Assembly (NCBI GenBank): GCA_002786025.1
Contig: NHNW01000039.1
Span: 248,001 to 312,000, forward strand
Source: Zasmidium citrigriseum
Taxonomy: Eukaryota > Ascomycota > Dothideomycetes > Mycosphaerellales > Mycosphaerellaceae
DNA length: 64,000 nucleotides
Reading direction: 5' to 3'
The position numbers were made by a program, and so were the translations under genes. Shown one piece after another: positions 1-10,596 of this stretch. The stretch's first letter is position 1, and the number at the start of each line of letters is the position of its first letter. The notes beneath the pieces are model-generated. The model worked only from the letters and a program-made list of their open reading frames with translations, was not told where the DNA came from and made no database searches.

Positions 1-529
1 TTGAGCATATCTGATCCATCTCGAATTGGACGACATCATGCTCTGAGACGAAGAGTATGCGGTGCGGCTCAGTGTCAGAATCGTTGTTCGTGGTCAAGGA
101 TGACTCGCCCGAACGATCAGCGCCCTTACCCTTCGGTCGATGCCAGGTGCTGGACATTGCGTTTGGCATCGTCGATTGGCGTGGAGTGTCGAGGTCCTCT
201 GACATGTAGCTGTCTATGAGGTCGTTCTCAGCTTTCTGCTGGGCGGCAAAACGGGCGAAAGGGTTGGTGCCGGTGGCAGCGTTTACGTTGACATAGGACT
301 CCACGGTGCTTGGTGGAATAGGCATCCGCTCATCTTCGGAGAGTATGGTTGGCTCGTCACCATCGTCGTCGCTTGCAGCCTCGTCTGGTGTGAGATTTCC
401 ATCATCACCGCCTGAGGTAATGCTTGCCGTCTCATTGTCGTCGTTTGAGATCTCGGACAGATCATCGATCATGTCGTACTGGTTATCGGCGAAAGAGCCC
501 TCCGACTCGCTCACATTGTCTTGAGCCAT
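1..529 (-). CDS. Partial acidic protein, N-terminal 176 codons, unknown function
   Basis: An open frame runs without a stop from an ATG at 529 (context AAGATGG) to the left edge, so the C-terminus lies outside the window. The first ~70 residues are very acidic and rich in Ser, Asp and Glu, and look disordered. A short NPFARF stretch follows, then a Gln/Ala/Lys helix-like segment, a Ser/Thr-rich linker and a more ordered end (DTEPHRILFVSEHDVVQFE). I do not recognise a family. A coding frame is supported by the length without stops and by the good start context. It is transcribed away from the RING ligase gene at 1549, with which it shares a 1-kb intergenic region. Confidence 0.6.
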   Translation of the reverse strand, partial: MAQDNVSESEGSFADNQYDMIDDLSEISNDDNETASITSGGDDGNLTPDEAASDDDGDEPTILSEDERMPIPPSTVESYVNVNAATGTNPFARFAAQQKAENDLIDSYMSEDLDTPRQSTMPNAMSSTWHRPKGKGADRSGESSLTTNNDSDTEPHRILFVSEHDVVQFEMDQICS

Positions 530-1548
530 CTTGGACCTCGCTCCCAAGGAGCTCAGGGCAGCTGGCGGTGTAGGAGGATAGCGTCGGGTCTGATGAGCGG
601 TGATGTCAGGAACTGAGCCGTCTCCGTTCAGGGTAGGATAGTAGAGGTTGAACGGATGGTTCGGAAAAGGCTCGGTCAGGTTGGCGTTGTGGTGTTGCTG
701 GCGGGTGGTGCTGGTGCTGTCAAGCTGTGACACATGACCGGTTAGCGCTGGCTTGTGATACAGCTGGTCTGCAGCCGCGTCGGGCCCAGAGCGACGGCTG
801 CGGCGTGGTCGGTCCATGCCGTGCGTGAGGTGAGAGACGACGAGGTAGGGAACGAGGGCGGAAGGGGTGAAAGGGGGACGAGGCCAGGCAGTGTCCAGCG
901 AGCGGGCGGGAGTGGAAATGGTGGAAAATGGTGGTTTGCTGTGCGTGTCTCTGCCTAACTCTGGTCTCGTCTCATCAAGCGGGGAGCAGCTTACCACTGG
1001 GCTGGTTCGTCACCGGCCTGCGAGGGGTCGTAGAGATCAATGATGAAAGTGAAGCTGGCCAGGGAATGTCGAGAAGGTGAAGAGGAGAGTAGGTGAAAGA
1101 GCCACGAGAGCAACAACTGAGCACTGGACAAGTTGTTGCTGCAGCGCGGGATCGGCATGAGACACCTCGACGACTCCTCCAACACCACAAGCTTCAAGGC
1201 AGCGAAGCAGCTCCCCCGCGCCAGCCAGGCCTCCTTATCGCCTTATCGGCGGCCCGCTCCCGATTAGACCCGACGGGAGATATGGTGCAGACGGCGAAGG
1301 CGGGATCGAAAGATACGGAGCAAGTGAATCAACAAGTAAATGAACAGGAAGGCAGTTCTATCACAGACAGACTGCTCCTGTCAAGAGATCCTATGTCGGT
1401 ATTCAGGTCATTCATCTGCACCACGTGCCGCGTGTTGCTCCAAATGGGCTTTCGGCTGCAGCTCCGCTAGCGCGACAGTGACGTGAAGCCTCGACCGCAC
1501 CTCATCTGCAGTCCATCTCTTTGCATCTCGCAGTGTGATGGCGCATGA
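530..1548. other. Divergent intergenic region, 1.0 kb
   Basis: This stretch should carry the promoters and 5' leaders of the unknown minus-strand gene and of the Dsc1-like gene. Short open frames here, such as the 125-codon one at 1093-1470, have unlikely compositions and no recognisable domain. A CACGTG box lies at 1422-1427, about 120 bases upstream of the ATG at 1549. I see no RNA gene or repeat. Confidence 0.5.
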
Positions 1549-4170
1549 ATGGCAGATCGTCGCGGTGTTCTTGTTCCCCTCATAATCCTCGCCTGGATAT
1601 TCCTCAGCCCGGAGCCTGCCAGGAGCCCAGCAGCCCGTTTCGATAACCGACCTTCACTAGACGATGTAATCGCCGAAGAGCAACGGTCGTTATCCGTTGT
1701 TCAGAACTCAACCTGGGACGCATCATTTGGCAAAGATGGCCATACGCTGAATCTGACTGGACTCCAGCCGGAGCGAGGATATGCCTGGGAATCGCTGGGC
1801 AGCGTGAAGGCGCGGGCAAGAGAACAGCTGGAGTACTCCCTTGGAGATTGGGGGATTGGCGCGCTTGATGGAAATAAAGAGACGCCAAATACAACACCTC
1901 TCTACAGTAATGCCACAGGATATGTGCGCGGGAGCTGGAAGCGGTCGACGCTGCAGGAGGACATCCCCATCCCGCAGCTCAACCTCACTCAGTATGCGCC
2001 TCCTGGACCATTTGGTCAGCCTGGGATACCGAGGCAATTTCAGAGGAACATAACAGGAGAAGATGGCGAGATTACGGTTAGGTTCAATGAAAAAGACTTT
2101 ACCAGCTCTACGTCGAAGAGCGTGCAGGGGCCCAGCAATGTCACGGAGATGAGCATTGAGATGAAGATCACGGATTCACAGTCGTACGACGAGTGGGAAA
2201 TGCAGATGCGAGGAGTTTACTTCATGGACATTGGACAAGCCATCCTCACCACCACGAGTGACAAATTCGCTGGCATCTTTGCCCTTCCGCATCTCGCACT
2301 GTCCGAGTCGACCTTCGAAGGAGCGAGAAGCTTGTTGAATGAATCCATCTCGACTGTCATCCAGCGGCAGATAGATCGCAGGACAGAGTCACGCAATCCA
2401 TGGACGACCAGAGCGGAGGGCATAGATAATATGCGCTTTGCTAGCCCGGAGTGCGATGTGGTCTTGTACTTGCAGCAGATGGCTCCTGTTGCAAGCACTC
2501 AGTTCTCTTCGACTCTATTGGCATTTCTAGAAAGCGAGTTGCGCTTCCCGACTGGTGCTGTCGTACCAAGTGCGCCCGATCTACGCTTCTCAATGCTGGC
2601 TTTCTCTCCCGATTGTGGTTTTGTCCTTGAGTCCAGGGGCCCACCGAATGATTTCGCGCAGGACTACGATCACTTGACTGGGCCCAAAATGGAAGTACAG
2701 TACCTTCACAGTCGACATCATCTCATGCTTTTCACACTGGCTCTTGGGGTTCAGCTTTTCCTGCTGATGCGGCAAATGCGAGAAGCAAGTACACCATCCA
2801 CACGAAGTCGGATCAGCTTCTACACTATTGCCATCTTGGCCCTTGGAGATGGATTTACCACAATGACATTTCTCCTGGTAAGCCTGTTCATCACAGGCTT
2901 GTGGGTGAACCTCGTGGCCACTGGATTTCTGGCCTTCATCAGCGTCTCATTCTTTGGCATGAGGTTTCTCATGGACATTTGGCAAGTCCAAGCCCCGGAG
3001 CGGGAAAGAAGGGCAAGAGAAGAAGTCGAGGAAGAGAGAAGGCGTGAGGTGGCTTTTAGCGCTGCACTGCAGCGCATTCGTGCACAGAGGGCCGCTGGAC
3101 AACAATCGGCTACACCGGCTGCTAATAATAATGAACCCGCAGCAACGAATCGAGCCGAGAACGCAGTCGCTCCAGCTACGACCGAACCAGACGCCACGCC
3201 AGACATAACGCCTGGACAGCCTACTACTGACAGCTTGCCCGCACCAGTCACTGCTCCGAGACCCCTGGACACAGGTGCAACCCCCGTCTTTATGCCATCT
3301 GACCAGGATGGACTTGAGCCAGTAACGCAGCCGACCGCAGTCAATCAGGCAAATACAGACGCCGCAGTGGCAGCGAGAATGCCCAGCTTTGCTTCACTAT
3401 ACACTCGATTCTATCTGCTCCTGCTGGCGACTCTATTCCTGAGTCTGAACGCCACATCCTGGCCTGCCCCGGCCAGACGTGTGTTCTTCACCTTCCTCGG
3501 GCTACTCTATCTGAGCTTCTGGATTCCGCAGATACATCGCAACGTCCAAAGGAACTGTCGACATGCCCTCAATTGGGAATTTGTTCTTGGCCAAAGCGTC
3601 CTGCGTTTGACACCATTCGCATACTTCTACGGCTACAGACACAACGTCCTTTTCGCGGATGTAGACTTCATCGGCCTAGGTCTGCTTGCCATCTGGGTGT
3701 GGATCCAAGTTGTGCTGCTGGTGTCACAGGAGCTTATCGGCCCTAGGTGGTTCATCCGCAAAAATTGGGCACCACCTGCGTACGACTACCACCCGATCTT
3801 GCGCGAAGATGAGGAAGGCGCAACGATGCCTATTGGATTCTCGCAAGCAACAGCTGATGGATCGGCGCCTTCATCGCCCATCCAAGAACGAGCGCCAAGC
3901 TCGCCACTGGCTGGGCGAGCTTCCGTTGCGAAGGAAGTCAAAGAGAAAGGCAAAAGGGTCTTTGATTGTGCCATCTGCATGCAAGATCTCGAGGTACCAG
4001 TCATTGAAGCAGGTGCTTCGAGCGATGCAGGTCTTGCTGGAGGCCTTCTCGCTCGACGGACGTACATGGTCACACCATGTCGGCACATCTTTCACAGCAG
4101 TTGCTTGGAAGGCTGGATGAAGTATCGTCTTCAATGTCCCATTTGCAGAGAGACACTGCCGCCTTTGTAA
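1549..4170 (+). CDS. dsc1: Dsc E3 ubiquitin ligase subunit 1 (Tul1-like RING protein)
   Basis: This intronless 873-residue membrane protein has the layout of Dsc1/Tul1, the Golgi/endosomal RING E3 ligase. In fission yeast and Aspergillus that ligase activates the SREBP transcription factor, and it also removes misplaced membrane proteins. A hydrophobic signal-anchor spans residues 7-20. A luminal region with several N-glycosylation sites (NxS/T) follows, then a cluster of membrane segments from about residue 388. A Pro/Thr/Ala-rich cytosolic loop lies near 500-600, followed by more membrane segments. The C-terminus is a RING-H2 finger with Cys807, Cys810, Cys844, His846, His849, Cys852, Cys863 and Cys866, and it ends right after the finger. 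A 30-residue insertion between the second and third metal ligands is unusually long for a RING. Family identity is strong. The substrate role is taken from the orthologues. Confidence 0.9.
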   Translation: MADRRGVLVPLIILAWIFLSPEPARSPAARFDNRPSLDDVIAEEQRSLSVVQNSTWDASFGKDGHTLNLTGLQPERGYAWESLGSVKARAREQLEYSLGDWGIGALDGNKETPNTTPLYSNATGYVRGSWKRSTLQEDIPIPQLNLTQYAPPGPFGQPGIPRQFQRNITGEDGEITVRFNEKDFTSSTSKSVQGPSNVTEMSIEMKITDSQSYDEWEMQMRGVYFMDIGQAILTTTSDKFAGIFALPHLALSESTFEGARSLLNESISTVIQRQIDRRTESRNPWTTRAEGIDNMRFASPECDVVLYLQQMAPVASTQFSSTLLAFLESELRFPTGAVVPSAPDLRFSMLAFSPDCGFVLESRGPPNDFAQDYDHLTGPKMEVQYLHSRHHLMLFTLALGVQLFLLMRQMREASTPSTRSRISFYTIAILALGDGFTTMTFLLVSLFITGLWVNLVATGFLAFISVSFFGMRFLMDIWQVQAPERERRAREEVEEERRREVAFSAALQRIRAQRAAGQQSATPAANNNEPAATNRAENAVAPATTEPDATPDITPGQPTTDSLPAPVTAPRPLDTGATPVFMPSDQDGLEPVTQPTAVNQANTDAAVAARMPSFASLYTRFYLLLLATLFLSLNATSWPAPARRVFFTFLGLLYLSFWIPQIHRNVQRNCRHALNWEFVLGQSVLRLTPFAYFYGYRHNVLFADVDFIGLGLLAIWVWIQVVLLVSQELIGPRWFIRKNWAPPAYDYHPILREDEEGATMPIGFSQATADGSAPSSPIQERAPSSPLAGRASVAKEVKEKGKRVFDCAICMQDLEVPVIEAGASSDAGLAGGLLARRTYMVTPCRHIFHSSCLEGWMKYRLQCPICRETLPPL

Positions 4171-4392
4171 ATAAACAACACCAAGACAAGCAAATCTTCA
4201 CATCGACCTCCTCTTTTGGCAAACCGTTTGTCTAGTCTATGAGACTTCCCCTGAATCTATTTGTCCGTCCAAGATCTTGTCAAACATCTATCAAACAATA
4301 TGACAGTACTACCTTATCTACCATGGCGGAGGCCCAGTCATCCTGTTCTGTGCCACACTGTCACGGCTTGTTCCACTCGATATCGCTAGACC

Positions 4393-4806
4393 ATGGCAAC
4401 TCTCAAGTTGCTGGACGACTGGCTCAACACCGAAACAGACGACGATCCCTCATACAAGCCACTAGCAGCAAGCAGCAAGTCAACACCATCCAGCGCCCTC
4501 AACCTCACCCTCCAAAAGGTCACGAATGCCGTAGCGCGCTACCACCGCGCTGGCTCGACATTCAAGAAGAGGAGCGAAGCTTTCTGGATCTTCGCCGCGG
4601 GCTCGTGGACCCGAAGCCAATACGACGAGGAAGTACGAGAGGCTATGAAGAAGCTCCCCAGAGCGAAGTCTGTCGACGAGGATTTGATTGCTGCGAGACG
4701 GCTGGTGATGGAGGCGGTGGAGGTATTGAAGAAAGCGGAGATGATGGATGCGAGGGATTTGATGGATGCTTGGAGGGTGTTTGAGAAGGGTGGTGGGCGC
4801 TGGTAA
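4393..4806 (+). CDS. Small helical protein, tandem copy A
   Basis: A 137-residue protein starts at an ATG with good context (GACCATGG). It is mostly predicted helix: a disordered Ser-rich N-terminus, then LNLTLQKVTNAVARYHRAG, and a C-terminal block MMDARDLMDAWRVFEK. I recognise no domain, and there is no signal peptide or membrane segment. The C-terminal block and the His/Ala/Gly helix resemble the protein encoded at 5049-5438, so the pair may be a tandem duplication. The stop codon overlaps a GTAAGG that could serve as a splice donor, so a single spliced gene covering both copies cannot be fully excluded. No acceptor with a matching phase was found. Confidence 0.6.
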   Translation: MATLKLLDDWLNTETDDDPSYKPLAASSKSTPSSALNLTLQKVTNAVARYHRAGSTFKKRSEAFWIFAAGSWTRSQYDEEVREAMKKLPRAKSVDEDLIAARRLVMEAVEVLKKAEMMDARDLMDAWRVFEKGGGRW

Positions 4807-5048
4807 GGCTGGCTAGCTTGAAGAGGCTCGAGTGTAGACAGAGCAGGCTGTTCAGGCCGAGAAAGACAAGGTCGCATACGCCTGCCACCGAGAACACAAG
4901 CCAGACATGCTTCACGAAGGGCTTTGCTGAGACGTTCACCATTCCGCAGAGTCAATCAGTCTTCACAACAGTCTCAACACATAGACTCACACTACCATCA
5001 ACAACACAAATACTCCCAAAATACCACACTCCCAAATGACCCTCACAA

Positions 5049-5438
5049 ATGACAATGGGCCACTTCCTCTCCACCTCTTCCCAAAAGCCCCCTCCATTGC
5101 ACCCCTCCCTCACAGCCCTCGCCCACGCCTCCACACACCTCGAGAACGCCGGCCGCAAAGAAGACGCCCGCGCCTGGCAATCCTGGGCCACCATGATCTT
5201 CGACGCTGCCGACCATCAGCGAGCCTTTGCATCCCAATATACACCCCTGCCCCCTGACAAGACGGCCACTCCCCATGAAATCTACCTCGCAGAAAAGTGG
5301 CTTCATGTAGCGGGTAAGGAGTTGGCTCGGATCCCTGTCATGGATGCTCATGAATTGTTTTCGCTGGAGTTGGAGGAGTATTTTGAGAGGAAGCAGGAGC
5401 GTGAGTTTGTGTTTGAGAGGGCGCGGATTGATGGGTGA
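5049..5438 (+). CDS. Small helical protein, tandem copy B
   Basis: A 129-residue protein of unknown function lies 242 bases downstream of copy A on the same strand. Its central part (LTALAHASTHLENAGRKEDA) and its end (PVMDAHELFSLELEEYFERK) line up with the equivalent parts of copy A (MMDARDLMDAWRVFEK). The two start codons ATG ACA ATG lie close together and either could be used. No signal peptide or transmembrane helix is seen. The C-terminus is strongly charged and probably a helix. I infer homology of the two copies from a by-eye alignment only. Confidence 0.6.
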   Translation: MTMGHFLSTSSQKPPPLHPSLTALAHASTHLENAGRKEDARAWQSWATMIFDAADHQRAFASQYTPLPPDKTATPHEIYLAEKWLHVAGKELARIPVMDAHELFSLELEEYFERKQEREFVFERARIDG

Positions 5439-6041
5439 TGTTGATGTGTTGATTTCTACGACCGCGAGAATGGAGAATTTGTTTTTGTAAGAGGGGCGAT
5501 GATCGGCTCATGTAGTAACAAGGAAAAGACGAAAAGATGCAGTGAATCAATTTCATTCCGATTCTATCAACAATCAAACGCAACGCGTCTAAAATCAGCC
5601 AGCCGTCTCATTCTGTGGCAGACTTCCCATGTCTACTCTCCTAGAGACTGCCAGTGCATTGGGCTGAAAGTGGGTCGTGATTGTGTTGAAGGTCCATGCG
5701 TCGTCGTGGGTGCCGAAAGGGGTCAGGGTATCGGGGAGTGCGGGAGGTTTACCGAGTGATGGTGGAAGGGTGCTGAACGAGGTGTGCAAAGAATCGCTAT
5801 TGCTGCTGTGGGATGGGCTGGATCGATGCTTGGCTCGTATCGTGTCGTGTCGGTGGGAGGAGTTGATTGGCGGCGGATTCTTGTTGATGTGTCTCCACGT
5901 AGTCCACGTAGCTTGTCCGTGACCCGGCTAGCTCACGTAGTCTCCGAAGCTACGAGATATGCAGCTTCTGGATTGTGTCGCCCTTATCTTCTGGTCGGTA
6001 TATCGACCAGGCCTTGTCGTCTTGTGCATCGGATGTTGCTC
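5439..6041. other. Convergent intergenic region
   Basis: This 603-base stretch lies between the stop of small protein B and the stop of importin alpha, so it should hold two 3' ends. CACGTAG occurs three times within 45 bases (5896-5902, 5905-5911, 5934-5940). No gene is seen. Confidence 0.4.
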
Positions 6042-7747
6042 TTACATGTCCATGCTGTCTCCGCCGTTGGCGAAGTTGAAGTTCTGCTGCTGCTGTTGAG
6101 CACCGAAGCCGAACTGACCATCTTGACCTTGCTGAGGAGCCAGATCCACTTCAGCATCTCCATCATCGTCGGAGAAGTACTTCTCGATGATGTTGTAGGC
6201 CTTCATGTAAATCTCCTCGTTGCTGTTGTTTTGGCAGTCATGGATCTTCTCCATGCCACCACAGTCCTCGATGAAGAGAGCGTACTTGTTGACAGGTTGC
6301 TCGGAGCTACCATCCGCGGCCTCCTTGTCCATATCGCCAACCTTGAGAATGTTCTCGAGGCCATCGAGTGCAACCTGGATGATCTTGTTGTCTGGGCAGG
6401 AGAGCAGGTCACACAAGGGACGGATTGCACCTTGGGCGACAAGGTAACGGATCTGGTCGGGCTTCTGCAGACCGCCGCTAGTGGCGTTGGAGATGGCCCA
6501 GCAGGCCTCCTTGCGGGTCTTGAAGTCGCCGTGGCTCAGCAGGTGGATCAAAGGCGGGATGATGTTGGCGTCGATCACCGACTGGATCTGAGTGCTGTTG
6601 CCAGCAGTAATGTTGGAGATGGTCCAGCAAGCCTCCTTGCGAATCCCATCCTTGGTAGAGCTCAAGAGAGACAGGAGAGCAGGAAGAGCGCCGCAGTTGA
6701 TGATCAGTTGTGTTTGCACGTCGTCGCCAGTAACGATGTTGCCAACAGACCTCAACGCTGGAGTCTGCACCGAGGTAGAAGCGTGCATGAGCAGCTCGAC
6801 CAAGCGGCGTGGAATGTTTGCCTCGATAACTGCCTGGATTTTGTCATTAGAGCCATCCGACAGATATGAGATAGCCCAGCACGCGTCGATCAGGACCTCG
6901 TCGTCCAAAGAGTAGACCAGCTTAGCGAGAACGGGTAGAGCCGGGGCAATGGTGGTCCAGTCTGGCTGGGGAGTCTTTCCACGGCAGAAGTTGCTGAGCG
7001 TCCATGTGGCGTTTCTAAGCATGCTGAGCTTGCGGCTGTCACCGAGGAGGCGCACCAAGGGCTGAAGTGCACCGGATGCCAGGACGAAGTCCCGGCAGTG
7101 TGGGCTGTCTCCTGCAATGTTGCCCAGTGCCCATACTGCCTGCTCGCGGACATCTGGCTCAGGGCTACTGAGGAGCTCTACGAAGATGGGCACGGCTCCT
7201 GCCTCGATGACGACTTGTGTCTGCTGAGCTGATCCAGAAGCGATGTTGGTGAGGGCCCAGGCAGCCTCGAACTGGACGAGTGTGTGAGGGGAGCGGAGGA
7301 ATTCGACGAAGCGGCTAACGACGCCGGTCTCGATTACGCGCTCGATTGGCGGGTTGCGCTCTTTTGACAGCAGCTTGCGGAACTTGGTGGTGGCGGCAAT
7401 CTGGTCGTCGATCTTGTCGGAGAAGACACCCTGGACCATGAGCGGCAGGTCCTCATTCAGCTGTATACATGTCAGTACAAGCAAATGCTATGTAGATCCG
7501 ATGTTCTTACCTGGCTCTCAGTGTTGGCGCCCTCATCGTCACTGTCTGGGGCGGCGCCGAGCGAGGCACCAGGGGCACCATCGCCGCGAGCGCCAATGCC
7601 TCGTCGCTTGGCGAGGTTCTCCTCACGCTTCTGCTTTCGGATCTCGACCTGCTGCTCTTCACGGCGGCGACGCAGCTCATCTGGCTTGAAGGTGCTCTTG
7701 GCCTTGTAGTTGTTGCGGCGATGCTCGGGAATGTAGCGTTCCGCCAT
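6042..7747 (-). CDS. srp1: Importin subunit alpha (karyopherin alpha)
   Basis: Importin alpha binds nuclear localisation signals and links cargo to importin beta for nuclear import. The gene has two exons, 7747-7511 and 7460-6042. The 50-base intron has donor GTAAGA and acceptor TACAG, and joins in phase to give 551 residues, the usual family length. The first ~60 residues are the Arg-rich importin-beta-binding domain ([13 protein letters not shown], then RRRREEQQ). Ten ARM repeats follow, with the repeated Trp/Asn pattern ([44 protein letters not shown]) that lines the NLS groove. The C-terminus is acidic, then Gln/Gly-rich with a Phe-Gly-Phe-Gly touch. This is a single-copy essential gene. 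It diverges from pot1. Confidence 0.96.
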
Positions 7748-8571
7748 GGTGGCAGGCGTGTGTGTGCGGCGGCAAGGACGCAGATGTGCTGCGACAGTGA
7801 GGTGGAGCGGGTGGTGCGGCTCTTGCGCAGGCGCTGGAGTGGTGGATCAGGAGTGAAGAAACGGCGGGATGTGATGTCTTCACAGCAAAAGAGCGTAAAG
7901 TTTAGAGGGGTTCCGCTCGCTTCGGGTCAGCGAACAAAGTCGTGGTCGGTGGGTGCTTTGTTTGCGACGGCGGCTAGTCAGACGTTGTCGGGTGGATGTC
8001 GAGCCTGGGATGGAATCCGTGAGCGTGTTAAGTAGTCACAGGACGACACAGCTGAGAGACGTGTTTGCAGCATGTGAAGTGAAGCGGTCAAGGCGACGAT
8101 TGACTTTGGCTTGGCCAGAGCGTCCCAGAGCTTTCTTGGTTGCTGCCTGGATAACGCCCCGCTGAGCTCGGACGTCGCGTCTTTCGGCGGCAGGCACGCG
8201 ACCTCGAGTGAATCTGCACATTTGCATGTGAATGTTTCATCGTCTCTCCCTCATACATACTCCACATTACACATCAGCTCTCGGTGCATTGAGCGCAAGA
8301 GCAGCATTTCAATCGCAGGAAGTCGCAGCTTTCAACACTACGACCATCACGGCCATCTCTGTCAGTCACTTCGGCGACCTGTCCGTATATGGAGTCCGGC
8401 CGCTTGAACTCCTCGAAAACGATGTGTTCTATGAGCAGGACTGGGCTTCGAAGTCGACATCACCGACTCCACGTGAAGTGAGCAAGAGACACCTTTCGGT
8501 CAGCGCTTTTACTCGCGGCAACTCAATCTACTCGTCTGGATACCGTTGCTGCCACGACCAACCTGCCCAAC
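7748..8571. other. Divergent promoter region, importin alpha and pot1
   Basis: The 824 bases between two start codons carry both 5' regions. CT-rich stretches occur toward the pot1 start, as is common in fungal leaders. The short open frames here overlap one another on both strands and show no domain. Nothing else is seen. Confidence 0.4.
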
Positions 8572-10461
8572 ATGTCGTCCGGACCCGTACCTCCCCAGGG
8601 CTTCATGGACCTCGCCAAGGCATACACCTCGCCGGACAACTCATTCGTCAACATCATCGGAGTTGTGGTCGACTTAATGCCGGTGACGCCTACTAGAAAC
8701 GGGAACGAATTCACCATGTCGTTCAGGCTCCTGGATCGATCCCTTTATAACTGGGTCACCGGCTCCGAGGGACTGTTGATTCGTTACTTCAAGAACGATC
8801 AAACACAATTGCCAAAAGTCCATGCTCCTGGAGATGTAGTGCTCTTGAGGGCTGTGAAGATGAACACCTGGGCAGGGCAGCGCAGTGGCCTCTCAAATTT
8901 CCAGACCGAATGTACAGTATTTCCATCAAAACTGATACCGGACCCAAGCTTTGCTATTGCTGTGCAAGGAACGCAAAGAATTCCGACCCTCGGCATTGAG
9001 AAAGACACCAAGAAGCTGAACATGGTAGAGCAGAGCTATGTGATGCAGCTCAGCAAGAACATGGCCGACGTTGTTCATCCTTCTCGTCAGAAACATGATG
9101 ATCAAATACAGAGGCTTGAACAACGCCAGAAGTACGAACCAGCGGCCAAAAGGCTAAAATCAAGCGGTGGCTTCAGCGTCAAGTTCAGACTCATCAGAGA
9201 TCTTGGACCTCGTGTGTTTGCTGACCTGTGCGGGGAGGTCGTCAAGAGTATTAGCGCTGGCTATGGCGGTTGCGATCTTTACATCACTGATTATACTTCC
9301 AATGACCTGTTGCGACACTACGACACCCCAGAAAGCATGTCTGCCAAAGAGAGAGACGGTGACAGCTATGGATACATTGACGATGTTTCAAAGAAGACAT
9401 GGCCTGGCCCGTTCGGACAATTGACGATGAAAATCAACGCCAAACCGCCACACGCGTCATTCGCCAGCGAGCTTCAAGAAGGCGACATTGTGCTACTCCA
9501 GAACGTGAAGACGAGGACCACGGACGCAGGTCCATGGTTGGAGGGTGACATGTGGCACGATGATCGGTCACCCGAGAAGATCAACATCAAAAAGATTCAG
9601 AACCACGACCCACCAGAGATACAAGCAATGCTTCAGAGGAAGCAGCAGTATTGGGACTCTCGGGAAAAGAAGGTGGCTCAGATGCGGAGAGAACTGGACC
9701 AGCAGAATGGCAATCCCAATGCGACCAAAGACAAGAAAAAGAAGAGCAAAGCCAAGAAAAATAAACAAGACCCTGGCAGTGTTCAAGTCACATCCACTGA
9801 TGAAGAAGGCACAGCCTCGAAATTGGGCGGAAACCCACATGTTCGATGCAGCTATGAGGATGTTCCTTTGTCAAGAATCAGATACATACTGGATTTGGAA
9901 AATGCCAACCATTGGAACTCGCCACCAGAAGGAGAAGGCTATACTCTTCCCTTCATCAATGCCAAATACCGTGCCAAAGTCAGAGTCGTCGACTACGAGC
10001 CCAAAGGACTGGAGAATTTCGCTGTTCAGGCTCTCGAAGTGGACGAGGACGGCCATGACAGATTGGCCTGGCAATACGACGGGACACCAAAGATGGAATG
10101 GTATTTCTCTCTCCAGCTGGAAGATGCCACCAAAGGGGCTCTTGTCAACAAGCAGAACAATACAATTTGGGTCCAAGTCCACCACGAAGAAGCCCAATTT
10201 CTGTTCGGCAGGAACCTCAAGGATCCTCGCGATCTCCGACAAGACTCACGTTTGCTGGCTCAGTTGAGAGAGAAGATGTTCGTTCTGTGGGGCAATCTGG
10301 AGGAGGGTGGTGGTCAGGGCCTGAGCAATCAGCCCTTTGAGTGCTGTATCCAAGAGTATGGCATCGAGCTAGATGAGAATGATGCTGCGCGAGATGCGCG
10401 AGACGGCGCAAATTTGGGCTGGCAGAGGATGTACTCCATGTTCGGAGTCACGATACTGTAG
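8572..10461 (+). CDS. pot1: Protection of telomeres protein 1 (Pot1)
   Basis: Pot1 binds the single-stranded telomeric 3' overhang and protects chromosome ends as part of shelterin. The intronless gene encodes 629 residues. The N-terminal OB fold (about 8-150; NIIGVVVDLMPVTPTRNG, then GDVVLLRAVK) matches the telomere-binding OB1 of Pot1. A second OB fold (about 170-330; FSVKFRLIRDLG, GDIVLLQNVK) matches the second ssDNA-binding domain. A Lys-rich linker (about residues 385-405, DKKKKSKAKKNKQD) leads into a C-terminal domain with a third possible OB-like part. In other species the C-terminal part binds Tpz1/TPP1. The start is the ATG at 8572 (AACATGTCGTCC), just before the OB1 domain. Confidence 0.85.
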   Translation: MSSGPVPPQGFMDLAKAYTSPDNSFVNIIGVVVDLMPVTPTRNGNEFTMSFRLLDRSLYNWVTGSEGLLIRYFKNDQTQLPKVHAPGDVVLLRAVKMNTWAGQRSGLSNFQTECTVFPSKLIPDPSFAIAVQGTQRIPTLGIEKDTKKLNMVEQSYVMQLSKNMADVVHPSRQKHDDQIQRLEQRQKYEPAAKRLKSSGGFSVKFRLIRDLGPRVFADLCGEVVKSISAGYGGCDLYITDYTSNDLLRHYDTPESMSAKERDGDSYGYIDDVSKKTWPGPFGQLTMKINAKPPHASFASELQEGDIVLLQNVKTRTTDAGPWLEGDMWHDDRSPEKINIKKIQNHDPPEIQAMLQRKQQYWDSREKKVAQMRRELDQQNGNPNATKDKKKKSKAKKNKQDPGSVQVTSTDEEGTASKLGGNPHVRCSYEDVPLSRIRYILDLENANHWNSPPEGEGYTLPFINAKYRAKVRVVDYEPKGLENFAVQALEVDEDGHDRLAWQYDGTPKMEWYFSLQLEDATKGALVNKQNNTIWVQVHHEEAQFLFGRNLKDPRDLRQDSRLLAQLREKMFVLWGNLEEGGGQGLSNQPFECCIQEYGIELDENDAARDARDGANLGWQRMYSMFGVTIL

Positions 10462-10596
10462 CTCATTGGAAGGTACGTGTAGCTGTAAATGCTTCTCTCG
10501 ATTATGATATATCACGTCTATTCATGGCGTGGGCTATGCAACAATCAACCACCTCCAACGAACATGGATTGGTCCTGTCCACACGTTAGCATCCTC

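Noticed and set aside
1093..1470. 125-codon plus-strand frame upstream of dsc1
   Set aside because: No domain and no support beyond an open frame; likely leader or spacer sequence.
4393..5438. A single spliced gene joining the two small proteins
   Set aside because: A GTAAGG donor overlaps the first stop, but no acceptor with a suitable branch site and phase is visible before the second ATG. Two genes are the simpler reading.
5784..6869. 361-codon plus-strand frame opposite importin alpha
   Set aside because: It mirrors the ARM repeats of a certain gene on the other strand; such antisense frames are common over GC-rich repeats and show no domain.
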